From positions 1,550,001-1,614,000 of the forward strand of contig NZ_CP131913.1 of the NCBI RefSeq assembly GCF_030704205.1: a stretch of 64,000 bases of DNA, written 5' to 3'. The first letter of the stretch is position 1. Each line of letters starts with the position of its first letter. This document shows, in pieces, positions 10,141-18,689 of the stretch. The stretch is from Halomonas alkalicola (lineage in GTDB: Bacteria; Pseudomonadota; Gammaproteobacteria; Pseudomonadales; Halomonadaceae). A program made the translations under genes and the position numbers. The notes under the pieces were generated by a model. That model had not been told where the DNA came from, ran no database searches, and saw only the letters and a program-made list of their open reading frames with translations.

Positions 10141-11514
10141 ATGAAGATCATCATCCTCGGCGCCGGCCAGGTCGGCGGCACCCTGGCCGAACACCTGGCC
10201 CGGGAGGAGAACGACATCACCGTGGTGGACACCGACGGTGACAAGCTGCGCGAGCTGCACACCAAGCTCGACATCCGCACCGTGGTGGGGCCCGGCTCCT
10301 ACCCCATGGTGCTGCGCCAGGCGGGCTGCGAGGACGCCGACATGCTGATCGCGGTGACCAGCCAGGACGAGGTCAACATGATCGCCTGCCAGGTCGCCCA
10401 CACCCTCTTTCGCACCCCCACCAAGATCGCCCGGGTGCGCGCCACCGCCTACCTGACCCGCAAGGGGCTCTTCGCCCACGAGGCGGTGCCCATCGACGTG
10501 CTGATCAGCCCCGAGCAGGTGGTCACCGACCATATCCGCCGGCTGATCGAGCACCCCGGCGCCCTGCAGGTGCTGGAGTTCGCCGGCGGCCTGGTCCAGC
10601 TCGTCGCGGTCAAGGCGATCTACGGCGGCCCCCTGGTGGGTCAGGATCTCGCCTTCCTGCGCCGCCACATGCCCAGCGTGGATACCCGGGTCGCGGCCAT
10701 CTACCGCCGCAACCGGCCGATCATCCCGCGCGGCGACACCGTGATCGAGGCCGACGACGAGGTCTTCTTCATCGCCGCCCGCCGCGATATCCGCGCGGTG
10801 ATGAGCGAACTGCGCCGCCTCGACCGCGACTTCCGCCGGGTGGTGATCGCTGGCGGCGGCAACATCGGCGAGCGCCTCGCCGAGCACCTGGAGCACAGCC
10901 ACCAGGTGAAGATCATCCAGCACAACCTTGAGCGCTGCACGGTGCTCTCCGAACGCCTCGACCGCACCGTGGTGCTGCACGGCAGCGCCACCAGCAAGCG
11001 GCTGCTGGAGGAGGAGAACATCGAGGAGTGCGACATCTTCTGTGCGCTGACCAACGACGACGAGGTCAACATCATGTCGTCGATGCTGGCCAAGCGCATG
11101 GGGGCCAAGAAGGTGCTGACGCTGATCAACAACGCCGCCTACGTGGACCTGGTCCAGGGCGGCGAGATCGACATCGCCATCTCGCCCCAGCAGGCCACCA
11201 TCGGCAGCCTGCTGACCCACGTGCGACGCGGCGATATCGTCAACGTCCACTCCCTGCGCCGCGGCGCGGCGGAGGCCATCGAGGCGATCGCCCACGGCGA
11301 TACCCAGTCCTCGAAGGTGGTGGGCCGTGCCATCGGCGAGATCGAGCTGCCCCGGGGCACCACCATCGGCGCCATTGTGCGCGGCAAGGAGGTGCTGATC
11401 GCCCACGACGACGTGGTGGTGGCGTCCGGCGACCACCTGATCCTGTTCGTGATCGACAAGCGCCGCATCCGCGACGTGGAGCGGCTGTTCCAGGTCGGCC
11501 TGACCTTCTTCTGA
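10141..11514 (+). CDS. trkA: Trk potassium uptake peripheral protein TrkA
   Basis: 457 residues with two tandem RCK units, each a Rossmann NAD-binding domain plus a TrkA-C domain. The first nucleotide-binding motif is ILGAGQVGG (about 5-13) and the second [10 protein letters not shown] (about 236-245). TrkA gates the TrkH channel in response to nucleotides. trkH follows 13 nt later on the same strand, so the complete membrane channel plus gating ring is encoded here. This fits osmoadaptation in a halotolerant cell. Confidence 0.98.
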   Translation: MKIIILGAGQVGGTLAEHLAREENDITVVDTDGDKLRELHTKLDIRTVVGPGSYPMVLRQAGCEDADMLIAVTSQDEVNMIACQVAHTLFRTPTKIARVRATAYLTRKGLFAHEAVPIDVLISPEQVVTDHIRRLIEHPGALQVLEFAGGLVQLVAVKAIYGGPLVGQDLAFLRRHMPSVDTRVAAIYRRNRPIIPRGDTVIEADDEVFFIAARRDIRAVMSELRRLDRDFRRVVIAGGGNIGERLAEHLEHSHQVKIIQHNLERCTVLSERLDRTVVLHGSATSKRLLEEENIEECDIFCALTNDDEVNIMSSMLAKRMGAKKVLTLINNAAYVDLVQGGEIDIAISPQQATIGSLLTHVRRGDIVNVHSLRRGAAEAIEAIAHGDTQSSKVVGRAIGEIELPRGTTIGAIVRGKEVLIAHDDVVVASGDHLILFVIDKRRIRDVERLFQVGLTFF

Positions 11515-11527
11515 CAGGGAGTCACCG

Positions 11528-12976
11528 ATGAGCCTGCGCATGATCCTGCGCATCCTGGGGCTGCTGCTGATGCTGTTCAGCCTGACCATGGTGCCGCCGA
11601 TCCTGATCTCCCTGCTGTTCGGCGACGGCCAGTGGAATGCCTTCGCCATCGCCATCGCCATCACGGTGGTGACCGGTGCCGTGATGTACCTGCCCAACCG
11701 GCGCGCGCGCAAGGAGCTGCGCACCCGCGACGGCTTTCTGATCGCGGCGCTGTTCTGGAGCGTGCTGGCGCTGTTCGGCTCGCTGCCGCTGATGCTCACC
11801 GGCGACTCGGCGCTCTCCATCACCGATGCGGTGTTCGAGTCCTTCTCGGGGCTGACCACCACCGGGGCCACGGTGATCACCGGCATCGAGCACCTGCCCG
11901 AGTCGATCCTCTACTCCCGGCAGCAGCTGCAGTGGCTGGGCGGCATGGGCATCGTGGTACTGGCCGTGGCGATCCTGCCGACGCTGGGCGTCGGCGGCAT
12001 GGCCCTCTACCGCACCGAGATCCCCGGCCCCCTCAAGGACTCCAAGCTCACCCCGCGCATCACCGAGACCGCCAAGGCGCTGTGGTACATCTACGCCGCC
12101 CTGACCGTCACCTGCATGCTGGCCTACATGGCCGCCGGGATGAACTGGTTCGACGCACTGGGCCACAGCTTCTCCACCGTGGCCATCGGCGGCTTCTCCA
12201 CCTATGACGCCAGCATCGGCCACTTCGACAGCGCCGTGATCGAGATGATCTGTGTGTTCTTCCTGATCGTCTCTGCGGTGAGCTTCAGCCTGCACTTCGT
12301 GGCCTGGCGCGAGAAGCGGCTGACCCACTACTTCCAGGACCCCGAGGCGCGCTTCCTGCTGCTCTTCCTGCTGGGCCTGGCGGTGATCACCGTGGTCTCG
12401 CTGTGGCTCACCGAGACCTACGGCACCGAGCGGGGCCTGCGCCACGGCATCTTCCAGGTGGTCTCGGTGGCCACCACCGCCGGCTTCGGCGTCGCGGACT
12501 TCTCGGCCTGGCCGGGGGCGCTGCCCTTCCTGCTGTTTATGGCCGCCTTCGTCGGCGGCTGCTCCGGCTCCACCGGCGGCGGCATGAAGGTGATCCGCAT
12601 CATCCTGATCCTCAAGCAGGGGATGCGCGAGGTGATGCGCCTGATCCACCCCAACGCGGTGATCGCGGTCAAGGTGGGCAAGGTGAGCGTACCGGACGGC
12701 ATCGCCCAGGCGGTGTGGGGCTTCTTCTCGGTCTACGTGATGCTCTTCTTCCTGATGCTGGTGGGGGTGATGGCCACCGGGGTCGACCAGGTCACCGCCT
12801 GGTCCACCGTGGCCTCGGCGCTCAACAACCTGGGTCCGGCGCTGGGCGAGGCCTCCAGCCACTACGGCGACCTGCCGACCCTGGCCAAGTGGATCCTGGT
12901 GATGGCCATGCTGCTCGGCCGCCTGGAGATCTTCACCGTGCTGGTGCTGTTCACCCCCGCCTTCTGGCGGCGCTGA
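11528..12976 (+). CDS. trkH: Trk potassium transporter membrane subunit TrkH
   Basis: 482 residues with about ten hydrophobic segments arranged as four M1-P-M2 units. Selectivity-filter-like sequences include SGLTTTGATV (about 107-116), FSTVAIGGFS, TTAGFGVADF and the last SALNNLGPALGE, each carrying the key glycine. GGGAG 6 nt before the ATG is a strong ribosome-binding site. It forms an operon with trkA. Confidence 0.97.
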   Translation: MSLRMILRILGLLLMLFSLTMVPPILISLLFGDGQWNAFAIAIAITVVTGAVMYLPNRRARKELRTRDGFLIAALFWSVLALFGSLPLMLTGDSALSITDAVFESFSGLTTTGATVITGIEHLPESILYSRQQLQWLGGMGIVVLAVAILPTLGVGGMALYRTEIPGPLKDSKLTPRITETAKALWYIYAALTVTCMLAYMAAGMNWFDALGHSFSTVAIGGFSTYDASIGHFDSAVIEMICVFFLIVSAVSFSLHFVAWREKRLTHYFQDPEARFLLLFLLGLAVITVVSLWLTETYGTERGLRHGIFQVVSVATTAGFGVADFSAWPGALPFLLFMAAFVGGCSGSTGGGMKVIRIILILKQGMREVMRLIHPNAVIAVKVGKVSVPDGIAQAVWGFFSVYVMLFFLMLVGVMATGVDQVTAWSTVASALNNLGPALGEASSHYGDLPTLAKWILVMAMLLGRLEIFTVLVLFTPAFWRR

Positions 12977-13041
12977 GGGGATTTGGCCGGCACGGGCCCA
13001 TCGTGGATAATCGGTCCCTCACACTTTCAGATCGAGCGTCC

Positions 13042-14286
13042 ATGACCGACTCCCAGGACACCGCGATGCCCATCGACTCGCCGGCCGGCGTGACCGGCCC
13101 GCGCCGCGTCATCCAGGTGGGCGAGACCCGTTACACCCTGCTGGGCACCGCCCATGTCTCCGCCGAGAGCGCCCAGGACGTGCGCGCCCTGGTCCGTTCC
13201 GGCGAATTCGACGCCGTGGCCATCGAGCTGTGCGATGCCCGACACCACAGCCTCGACAACCCGGACGCCCTGCACGACCAGGACCTGTTCGAGATCTTTC
13301 GCCAGGGCAAGGCGGGCATGGTGGCAGCGAGCCTGGCGCTGGGCGCCTTCCAGCAGCGCGTCGCCGAGCAGTCGGGCATCGAGCCCGGCGCCGAGATGCG
13401 CGCCGCCCTGGAGGAGAGCCGTGAGGCGGGCCTGCCGCTGCTGCTGATCGACCGCGACGTGGGGGTGACCCTCAAGCGCATCTACCACAACGCCCCCTGG
13501 TGGCAGCGCTTCTCGCTGTTCTCGGGGCTGCTGGGCAGCGTGCTGTCGCGCCAGGACGTCTCCGCCGCGGAGATCGAGCGCCTCAAGGAGGGCGACGTGC
13601 TGGAGTCCACCTTCAGCGAGTTTGCCGCCGAATCCGAGACCCTCTACACGCCGCTGATCAGCGAGCGCGACCGCTACATGGTGCTGCGCCTGGCCGAGGA
13701 GGCCCCGCCGGGGCGCTACCGCCATGTCCTGGTGGTGATCGGCGCGGGGCATCTGAAGGGAATGGCCGAGGAGTTCGAGACCCCGCTGCCCGAGGCGCCC
13801 ACGGCGGAGCGCGAGGCGCTGGAGGAGACCCCGCCGCCTTCGAAGCTGTGGCGAGCGCTGCCCTGGCTGGTCACCGTCCTGGTGCTGACCGGCTTCGCCA
13901 TCGGCTTCTCGCGCAACACCGAGCTCGGCTGGCAGCTGGTCGGCGAGTGGTTCCTGATCAACGGCGTGCTCTCGGCGGCGGCCACCCTGGTGGCCCTGGC
14001 TCACCCCCTGACGGTGGCGGCTACCTTCTTCGCCGCGCCGCTCACCTCGCTCAACCCCACCATCGGCGCCGGCTTCGTGGCCGCCGGGGTCGAGCTCTAC
14101 CTGCGCAAGCCCAAGGTGCGCGACTTCTCGACATTGCGCCACGACGTCACCGAGCTGAAGGGCTGGTGGCGCAACCGCGTCTCGCGCACCCTGCTGGTCT
14201 TCATGCTGGCCACCCTGGGCTCCGCCGCCGGCACCTGGGTCGCGGGCTTCCGTATCGCCGGCGCCCTGTTCGGCAGCTCGCCTTGA
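13042..14286 (+). CDS. TraB/PrgY-family membrane protein
   Basis: 414 residues. The N-terminal half is a TraB (PrgY/GumN-related) domain with the motif LLGTAHVSAESAQ (about 34-46) and a late GAGHLKGMAEEF (about 234-245). The C-terminal 140 residues hold about three transmembrane segments. The family includes the enterococcal pheromone-shutdown protein TraB; conserved Gly-Thr-Ala-His and Glu residues suggest a metalloprotease-like fold, but the bacterial substrate is unknown. The frame is open far upstream over trkH; ATG 13042 is chosen because homology begins there. Confidence 0.88.
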   Translation: MTDSQDTAMPIDSPAGVTGPRRVIQVGETRYTLLGTAHVSAESAQDVRALVRSGEFDAVAIELCDARHHSLDNPDALHDQDLFEIFRQGKAGMVAASLALGAFQQRVAEQSGIEPGAEMRAALEESREAGLPLLLIDRDVGVTLKRIYHNAPWWQRFSLFSGLLGSVLSRQDVSAAEIERLKEGDVLESTFSEFAAESETLYTPLISERDRYMVLRLAEEAPPGRYRHVLVVIGAGHLKGMAEEFETPLPEAPTAEREALEETPPPSKLWRALPWLVTVLVLTGFAIGFSRNTELGWQLVGEWFLINGVLSAAATLVALAHPLTVAATFFAAPLTSLNPTIGAGFVAAGVELYLRKPKVRDFSTLRHDVTELKGWWRNRVSRTLLVFMLATLGSAAGTWVAGFRIAGALFGSSP

Positions 14287-14310
14287 TCACGCCAGGAGCC
14301 CCTAAGGCCC

Positions 14311-14420
14311 GGGGCTGACCTGGCGACAAGCCTGCGAGGAGGCGCTGTGAATACCTCCATGTACGCTACCGACGCCATCCATGGCGTAGGACCTCCTCTA
14401 CGGCTTGTCCCCAGCGCCCC
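14311..14420 (+). repeat. Structured 110-nt intergenic repeat, copy A
   Basis: One of four copies. Pairings seen: P1 GGGGC (14311-14315) with GCCCC (14416-14420); P2 ACAAGCC (14326-14332) with GGCTTGT (14402-14408); P3 GAGGAGG (14336-14342) with CCTCCTC (14392-14398); P4 TAC/GTA (14352-14354 with 14361-14363); P5 ACGCC/GGCGT (14372-14376 with 14383-14387). It lies downstream of the TraB-family gene and accounts for most of the 152-bp gap. Confidence 0.85.
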
Positions 14421-14438
14421 TAGCTTTGCGTTATAGCG

Positions 14439-15233
14439 CTATCCCTTTCGCTCCAGCAGCCGCCGCATCGCCGCCGTCGGCGCTTCGATCTTCTCGAAGC
14501 GCCGGCTGGCGGCGTAGCTCTCGTTGAAGGCGTCGAAGTAGTCGTCCAGGGCCTGGGCGGCCGAGTCGTCGCCCCCCTGGCGCAGCAGTTCGGCGGCCAC
14601 CTCGGCGGTGCACAGATGGGCTGCGGAGGCCGGCTTGCGCAGGCGGTAGCGGGTCAGCCGCTCGCTGTGCAGCGGCAGTACCGGCAGCCGGTCGAGGTAG
14701 GGGCTCTTGCGGAAGATGCGCCGCGCCTGGCGCCAGGTGCCGTCCAGCAGCACGTAGACCGGCGTGCGCCCGGCGGCCTTGGCCTCGGCCACGGCGTCGA
14801 TGCCCACCACCCGTTCGGCGTAGTCCGGCTGGTCGTCCGGAAAGATCACGAAGGGGGCGTAGCGGGGGTCGTCCAGCAGCGCCAGCAGCCGCTCGTCCGG
14901 CGCGGTGCGATACCAGGTGAAGACCTCGGTCTCGGGCAGCACGTCACGGATCAGCCGCCCGGTGTTGGTGGGCTTGTGGTGCTCCATGGGGTGGGTCAGC
15001 AGCCACACCCGCGCCTCGCTCTCGGCCCTCACCGCATAGGGACAGAGGCAGTTGAGCTCGGGCAGGTGGCAGCCCGGGCAGCGCGCAACGAAGCTGCCCC
15101 GGGCCTTGAACTCGCGCCGGGGCGGCCGCGGATGGCCGGTGGCGGGGTCATGGGAAAGCGCGGTTCCGGGGTCATGGGAAAGCGCCCCGTCCAGAGGACG
15201 CTCGGCACAGGTGTCAGGGCTGTCGTGCTGCAT
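14439..15233 (-). CDS. tapT: tRNA-uridine aminocarboxypropyltransferase (DTW domain)
   Basis: 264 residues from ATG 15233. TapT (YfiP) adds the 3-amino-3-carboxypropyl group of SAM to U47 of tRNAs (acp3U). The four-cysteine cluster CPGCHLPELNCLC, TNTGRLIRD and the DTW-family motif (here DGTWRQARR) are present. The frame extends upstream to a GTG at 15272, but its GGAG lies immediately against the GTG, so the ATG is preferred with modest certainty. The poorly conserved N-terminal arm holds a tandem 24-bp duplication (ALSHDP twice). Confidence 0.9.
   Translation of the reverse strand: MQHDSPDTCAERPLDGALSHDPGTALSHDPATGHPRPPRREFKARGSFVARCPGCHLPELNCLCPYAVRAESEARVWLLTHPMEHHKPTNTGRLIRDVLPETEVFTWYRTAPDERLLALLDDPRYAPFVIFPDDQPDYAERVVGIDAVAEAKAAGRTPVYVLLDGTWRQARRIFRKSPYLDRLPVLPLHSERLTRYRLRKPASAAHLCTAEVAAELLRQGGDDSAAQALDDYFDAFNESYAASRRFEKIEAPTAAMRRLLERKG
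15138..15185 (-). repeat. Tandem 24-bp duplication inside tapT
   Basis: Two in-frame units, 15138-15161 and 15162-15185, differ at a few bases and encode ALSHDP twice in the non-conserved N-terminal arm. Confidence 0.85.
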
Positions 15234-15287
15234 GGCGGCTACCGCATGGAAAGAGGCGCCGCATTCTAGCACCTCCGCAGGCGCCCT

Positions 15288-16025
15288 TCAGGAGGCCAGC
15301 AGCGTCTCCGGCACCCAGAGCCGTCCCTCGCGCCGCCAGTGGCGCACCAGCGCCGGCACCCCCTTGCCGGCGGGCTGGCTGAGCCGGGTCACCCCGGGCG
15401 GCGCCAGCGCCTCGGCCTCGGGGTCCACCAGCACGCGGGGGGCATCGAAGGGCGCGTACTGAAGCAGCGAGGCCGCCGGCATCACGGCAAGCGACGTGCC
15501 CACCACCAGCAGCAGGTCCGCTTCGCTGACGATCTCGCAGGCCTCCCCGAAGTGGGGCACCTCCTCGCCGAACCAGACCACGTCGGGCCTGAGCTGGCTG
15601 CCCTTGTCGCAGATGTCGCCCAGCTCGATGCCGCCGCGGGGCAGCGGATAGTGCATGCGCCGGTCCACCGTGGAGCGCGCCTTGAGAAGCTCGCCGTGCA
15701 GGTGCAGCACGTGGCGGGAGCCGGCCCGCTCGTGCAGGTCGTCGATGTTCTGGGTGATGATGCTGACCCGGAAGCCCTGCTTCTCCAGCGCCGCCAGCGC
15801 CTTGTGGGCGGCATTGGGCCGCGCCTGGCGCACCTGGTCGCGGCGCGCATTGTAGAAGGCCAGTACCCGGGCCGGGTCCCGCCGCCAGGCACCGGGCGTT
15901 GCCACCTCCTCCACCGGATGATCCGCCCAGAGGCCATCCTCGGCGCGGAAGGTCTGGATACCGCTCTCGGCACTGATCCCCGCTCCGGTGAACACCACCA
16001 GATGCGGCGCGCGCTGTTCTGCCAT
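15288..16025 (-). CDS. cobB: NAD-dependent protein deacylase (sirtuin, class III-like)
   Basis: 245 residues. Sirtuins remove acyl groups from lysines using NAD. Motifs: GAGISAESGI (about 15-24), TQNIDDLHERAG (about 91-102), catalytic HLHGEL (about 108-113) and VVGTSLAVMPA. AFYNARR carries the Tyr-x-x-Arg pair of desuccinylase-type sirtuins. The zinc-ribbon region between HGEL and LRPDVVWFGE has only one Cys (ICDKGSQ), so the usual four zinc cysteines are missing. This is also known in a bacterial sirtuin clade, so the protein is probably functional. The start ATG 16025 faces the decayed phn genes. Confidence 0.93.
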   Translation of the reverse strand: MAEQRAPHLVVFTGAGISAESGIQTFRAEDGLWADHPVEEVATPGAWRRDPARVLAFYNARRDQVRQARPNAAHKALAALEKQGFRVSIITQNIDDLHERAGSRHVLHLHGELLKARSTVDRRMHYPLPRGGIELGDICDKGSQLRPDVVWFGEEVPHFGEACEIVSEADLLLVVGTSLAVMPAASLLQYAPFDAPRVLVDPEAEALAPPGVTRLSQPAGKGVPALVRHWRREGRLWVPETLLAS

Positions 16026-16091
16026 CGACTCTCTCCGCTCGGGGCATCTGAACTACCTGGGCTGAAAATACCACCTGCGGCCGGCTCAGGA

Positions 16092-16655
16092 CCACACGAG
16101 GGCTTCGTCGACGAGGTCGAGTCCCGGCTCGGCGTGACGGTGGAGTTCTTCCCGGTGGGCAACCGCACCACCGCCATCAACGCCCTGCGCTTCGAGCAGG
16201 TCGATATCGTGCTGGCCGGCCCCTCCGAGTACGTGCTGATGGCCGAGCGGGTCGGCCTGGCGCATCTGGCGGCGCGTCGCACCGACACCCTCTCCGGGGG
16301 CCAGCAGCAGCGCGTGGCCATCGCCCGCATGCTGATGCAGGACGCCGAGATCGTGCTGGCCGACGAGCCGGTGGCCAGCCTCGACCCCCGCGCGGGCCGC
16401 GAGGTGATGGAACTGCTCTGGTCGGTGGTGCGCGAGCGGAAGATGACCGTGCTCTGCGTACTGCACCAGGTCGAACTGGCCCGGGAGTATGGCGAGCGGC
16501 TGATCGGCCTGCGCGCCGGGCGCCTGGCCTTCGACCGCCCCGCCCAGCAGGTCGGTGACCTTGACCTGACCGAGCTCTATCAGACCCAACCGACCCTGGA
16601 GACCGAACCGGATGAACCAAGCGTCGTCCCGACACAGCGCCCCGCCCAGGCTTGA
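16092..16655 (+). pseudogene. In-frame phnD'-'phnC remnant (phosphonate ABC transporter)
   Basis: A single open frame joins two unrelated protein pieces. 16101 to about 16248 encodes a middle segment of a PhnD-like periplasmic phosphonate-binding protein (GFVDEVESRLGVTVEFF ... VDIVLAGPSEYVLMA). It then passes directly into the C-terminal half of a PhnC ATPase (ERVGLAHLAARRTDTLSGGQQQRVAIAR, LADEPVASLDP, LHQVELAREYGERLIGLRAG). PhnD lacks its signal peptide and C-terminal half; PhnC lacks its Walker A half. No start codon or ribosome-binding site introduces the frame. Deletions in an ancestral phnD-phnC-phnE operon explain this. The stop overlaps phnE by 44 nt. Confidence 0.85.
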
Positions 16656-17412
16656 ACGCCCCTCCCCCATCGCCTTCATCCTACTGCTGGCCTTCGCGGC
16701 CTTCTTCATCAGCGGCTTCTCCAGCGCCGATATCCACTCGGATCGCCTGCTGCGCGGGGTGATGAACCTCGGCACCTTCTTCGGCGAGGCCCTGCCGCCG
16801 GATTTTGCCCGCTGGGACGTGATCGCCATGGCCATGCTGGAGACCTTCCAGATGGCCATCGTCGGCGTGGTATTCGGAGTGATCCTGAGCCTGCCCATGG
16901 CCCTGCTCTGCGCCCGCAACACCAGCCCCCACCCGGTGATCCGGGTGATCGCCCGCAACCTGGTGGCCACCCTGCGCACCGTGCCCGATCTGGTGTGGGC
17001 GCTGATCTTCGTGGTCGCCGTGGGGCTCGGGCCCCTGGCCGGCATCCTGGCCATCATCATGGACACCATCGGCTTCTGCGCGCGCTTCTTCTCGGAGCGT
17101 ATCGAGGAAGTGGACCCCGGCCCCGGCCAGGCCCTGGCCGCCACTGGCGCCTCGCGCAGCGGCGTGGTCTGCGGCGCCATCCTGCCCGAGTGCACGCCGT
17201 CGTTCGTGGCCACCAGCCTCTTCTCGGTGGAGAAGGCGGTGCGCAGCGCCGTGGTGCTGGGCCTCGTCGGCGCCGGCGGTATCGGCGTGGAGCTCTCCGC
17301 CGCCATGAGCCTGTTCCGCTACGACCAGGCCCTCACCGTGATCCTCGCCATCCTGTTGGTGGTGATCGGCGTGGAGCAGGTCAGCGCCTGGATTCGCAAG
17401 CGGGTGACCTGA
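16612..17412 (+). CDS. phnE: Phosphonate/phosphite ABC transporter permease
   Basis: 266 residues, full length for a PhnE permease, with about five to six transmembrane helices. The coupling loop is GQALAATGASRSGVVCGAILPE (about 165-186). It overlaps the phnC remnant by 44 nt, as in intact phn operons. With phnD and phnC truncated it has no evident partners here and is probably non-functional unless another ATPase and binding protein serve it. Confidence 0.92.
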   Translation: MNQASSRHSAPPRLERPSPIAFILLLAFAAFFISGFSSADIHSDRLLRGVMNLGTFFGEALPPDFARWDVIAMAMLETFQMAIVGVVFGVILSLPMALLCARNTSPHPVIRVIARNLVATLRTVPDLVWALIFVVAVGLGPLAGILAIIMDTIGFCARFFSERIEEVDPGPGQALAATGASRSGVVCGAILPECTPSFVATSLFSVEKAVRSAVVLGLVGAGGIGVELSAAMSLFRYDQALTVILAILLVVIGVEQVSAWIRKRVT

Positions 17413-17439
17413 ACACCCCCCTCCATTTCTCTCACCCTT

Positions 17440-17462
17440 GGCCGCCTCCGGGCGGCCTTTTT
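17440..17462 (+). terminator. Rho-independent terminator after phnE
   Basis: GGCCGCC (17440-17446), loop TCCG, GGCGGCC (17451-17457), then five T. It lies 27 bp after the phnE stop. Confidence 0.85.
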
Positions 17463-17512
17463 CATGGCCGATTCCCCGGACCTTGCTGCCTGGTTACTCG
17501 ATGCAGGCAACC

Positions 17513-17541
17513 AAAAAGGCCGGCGGGTTTGCCCGGCCGGC
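17513..17541 (-). terminator. Rho-independent terminator of the porin gene
   Basis: On the minus strand a GC-rich stem with one bulged C (17519-17527 pairs with 17532-17541) and a four-base loop is followed by five T (17513-17517 read in reverse). It lies about 130 bp past the porin stop, between convergent phnE and porin. Confidence 0.8.
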
Positions 17542-17668
17542 AAGAATCGAATCAGTGCGAGACATACGGTGATGAAAGAGAATCCTGGGCGACTCTCCTG
17601 CCGACCCTCACCGCCTGCTGGCGGCGAAGATCGGCAGGGTCATGCGGGATAAAACGTGAAGGAAGCGC

Positions 17669-18602
17669 TTAGAAGTCGTAGCGGATACCGACGGTGTAGA
17701 GCAGGCTGTCGTCGATGTTCTCGCCGCTGACATCCTCGTCAAAGATCTCGGCATAGACGCGCATCGGGCTGAAGCGATAGTCGACGCCGATGGCCCAGGG
17801 GTTGCTGCTGCTGATGTCGCCCACGTAGCTGACGTCGTAGACGTCGGCGTAGAGGTTTCCCTGGCCGTAGTTGAAGGTGGCACCCAGGCCGACGATCTCC
17901 TTCTTGGCGCTGGCCGATGCCCCCTCGTTCACGGAGCCCAGCTCCTCGTACATGACCCGGGCAGAGAAGTTCGGCAGGAACTTGTACTGGGCGGAGACGC
18001 CCCAGATATCCTCGCCGGCGGAGTTGTTGTCACCGCCACCATAGGTCGCGCCGCGATCGGAGACATCCCTGGACTGGTTATAGCCCGCCGCCAGGTAGAG
18101 GTCTTCCCAGCTGTAGGTGACCGCCGCCGCCGTGGAGGTGGTGGAGCTGTTGTCCTGAGCGCCCACCGTAGCGTCATTGCCGCTGATGTGCTTGACCTGC
18201 ACATGGCCCTGCAGGCCATTGAAGGCCGGTGAGGCGTAGGCCACGGTGTCGCCGCGGGAGCTGGTGGAGCCGCTGTCCAGGCTGATGAAGCCATCGTTCT
18301 CGTAGACGTCGAACAGGCTGCTGACGGCCTCGAAGTAGACGCTGTCGAAGTTGCCGATGGTCAGGGTACCCAGCTGCTGACTCTTCAGGCCCAGATAGCT
18401 GTTGCGAATATCCTTGATGCCATCGTTGTTACGCTCATCCGCATCGAAACGGAACTCCATGCGGGCGAAGGCGCTCAGGTCGCTGTTGAGCTCATGGCTG
18501 GCACGGAAGCCGAAGCGCGAGCCGTTGTTCTGGAACTCGCTGCCGCTGGTCTTGTCCGCACCCGGGCTCAGGTCCTGATTCCCGCCAGAGGTGATCATGT
18601 AG
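17669..18602 (-). pseudogene. General porin, C-terminal fragment (IS-disrupted)
   Basis: This fragment encodes about 310 residues of a Gram-negative 16-stranded porin, ending in YDF, the C-terminal Phe used by the BAM complex. It reads FRASHELNSDLSAFARMEFRFD, LGLKSQQLGTLTIGNFDS (porin loop region) and ends VGIRYDF. Its 5' part lies at 20177-20302 beyond the insertion sequence. Removing the element and one GTAG copy restores a 1056-nt frame (351 residues) reading YGRINYMITSGG across the joint. The gene is otherwise intact, so the insertion is recent. Confidence 0.93.
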
Positions 18603-18629
18603 CCTGGATATTGCACCGGAAATGAAAAA

Positions 18630-18689
18630 GGCGGCTGAAAATCGGTTATAATTCAAGCTCCTACACAAGAATCAACCGCCTCAGCCGCC
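18630..18689 (+). promoter_or_regulatory. IS transposase promoter and start-site inverted repeat
   Basis: TATAAT (18647-18652) is a consensus -10 with no clear -35. GGCGGCTGA (18630-18638) and TCAGCCGCC (18681-18689) are perfect inverted repeats, the second abutting the ATG. A transcript entering from outside could fold and hide the start; one starting at the -10 would lack the first arm. Confidence 0.6.

Noticed and set aside
12403..13041. Upstream extension of the TraB-family gene over trkH
   Set aside because: The extension is a shifted-frame translation of trkH, which is clearly real; TraB homology begins at 13042.
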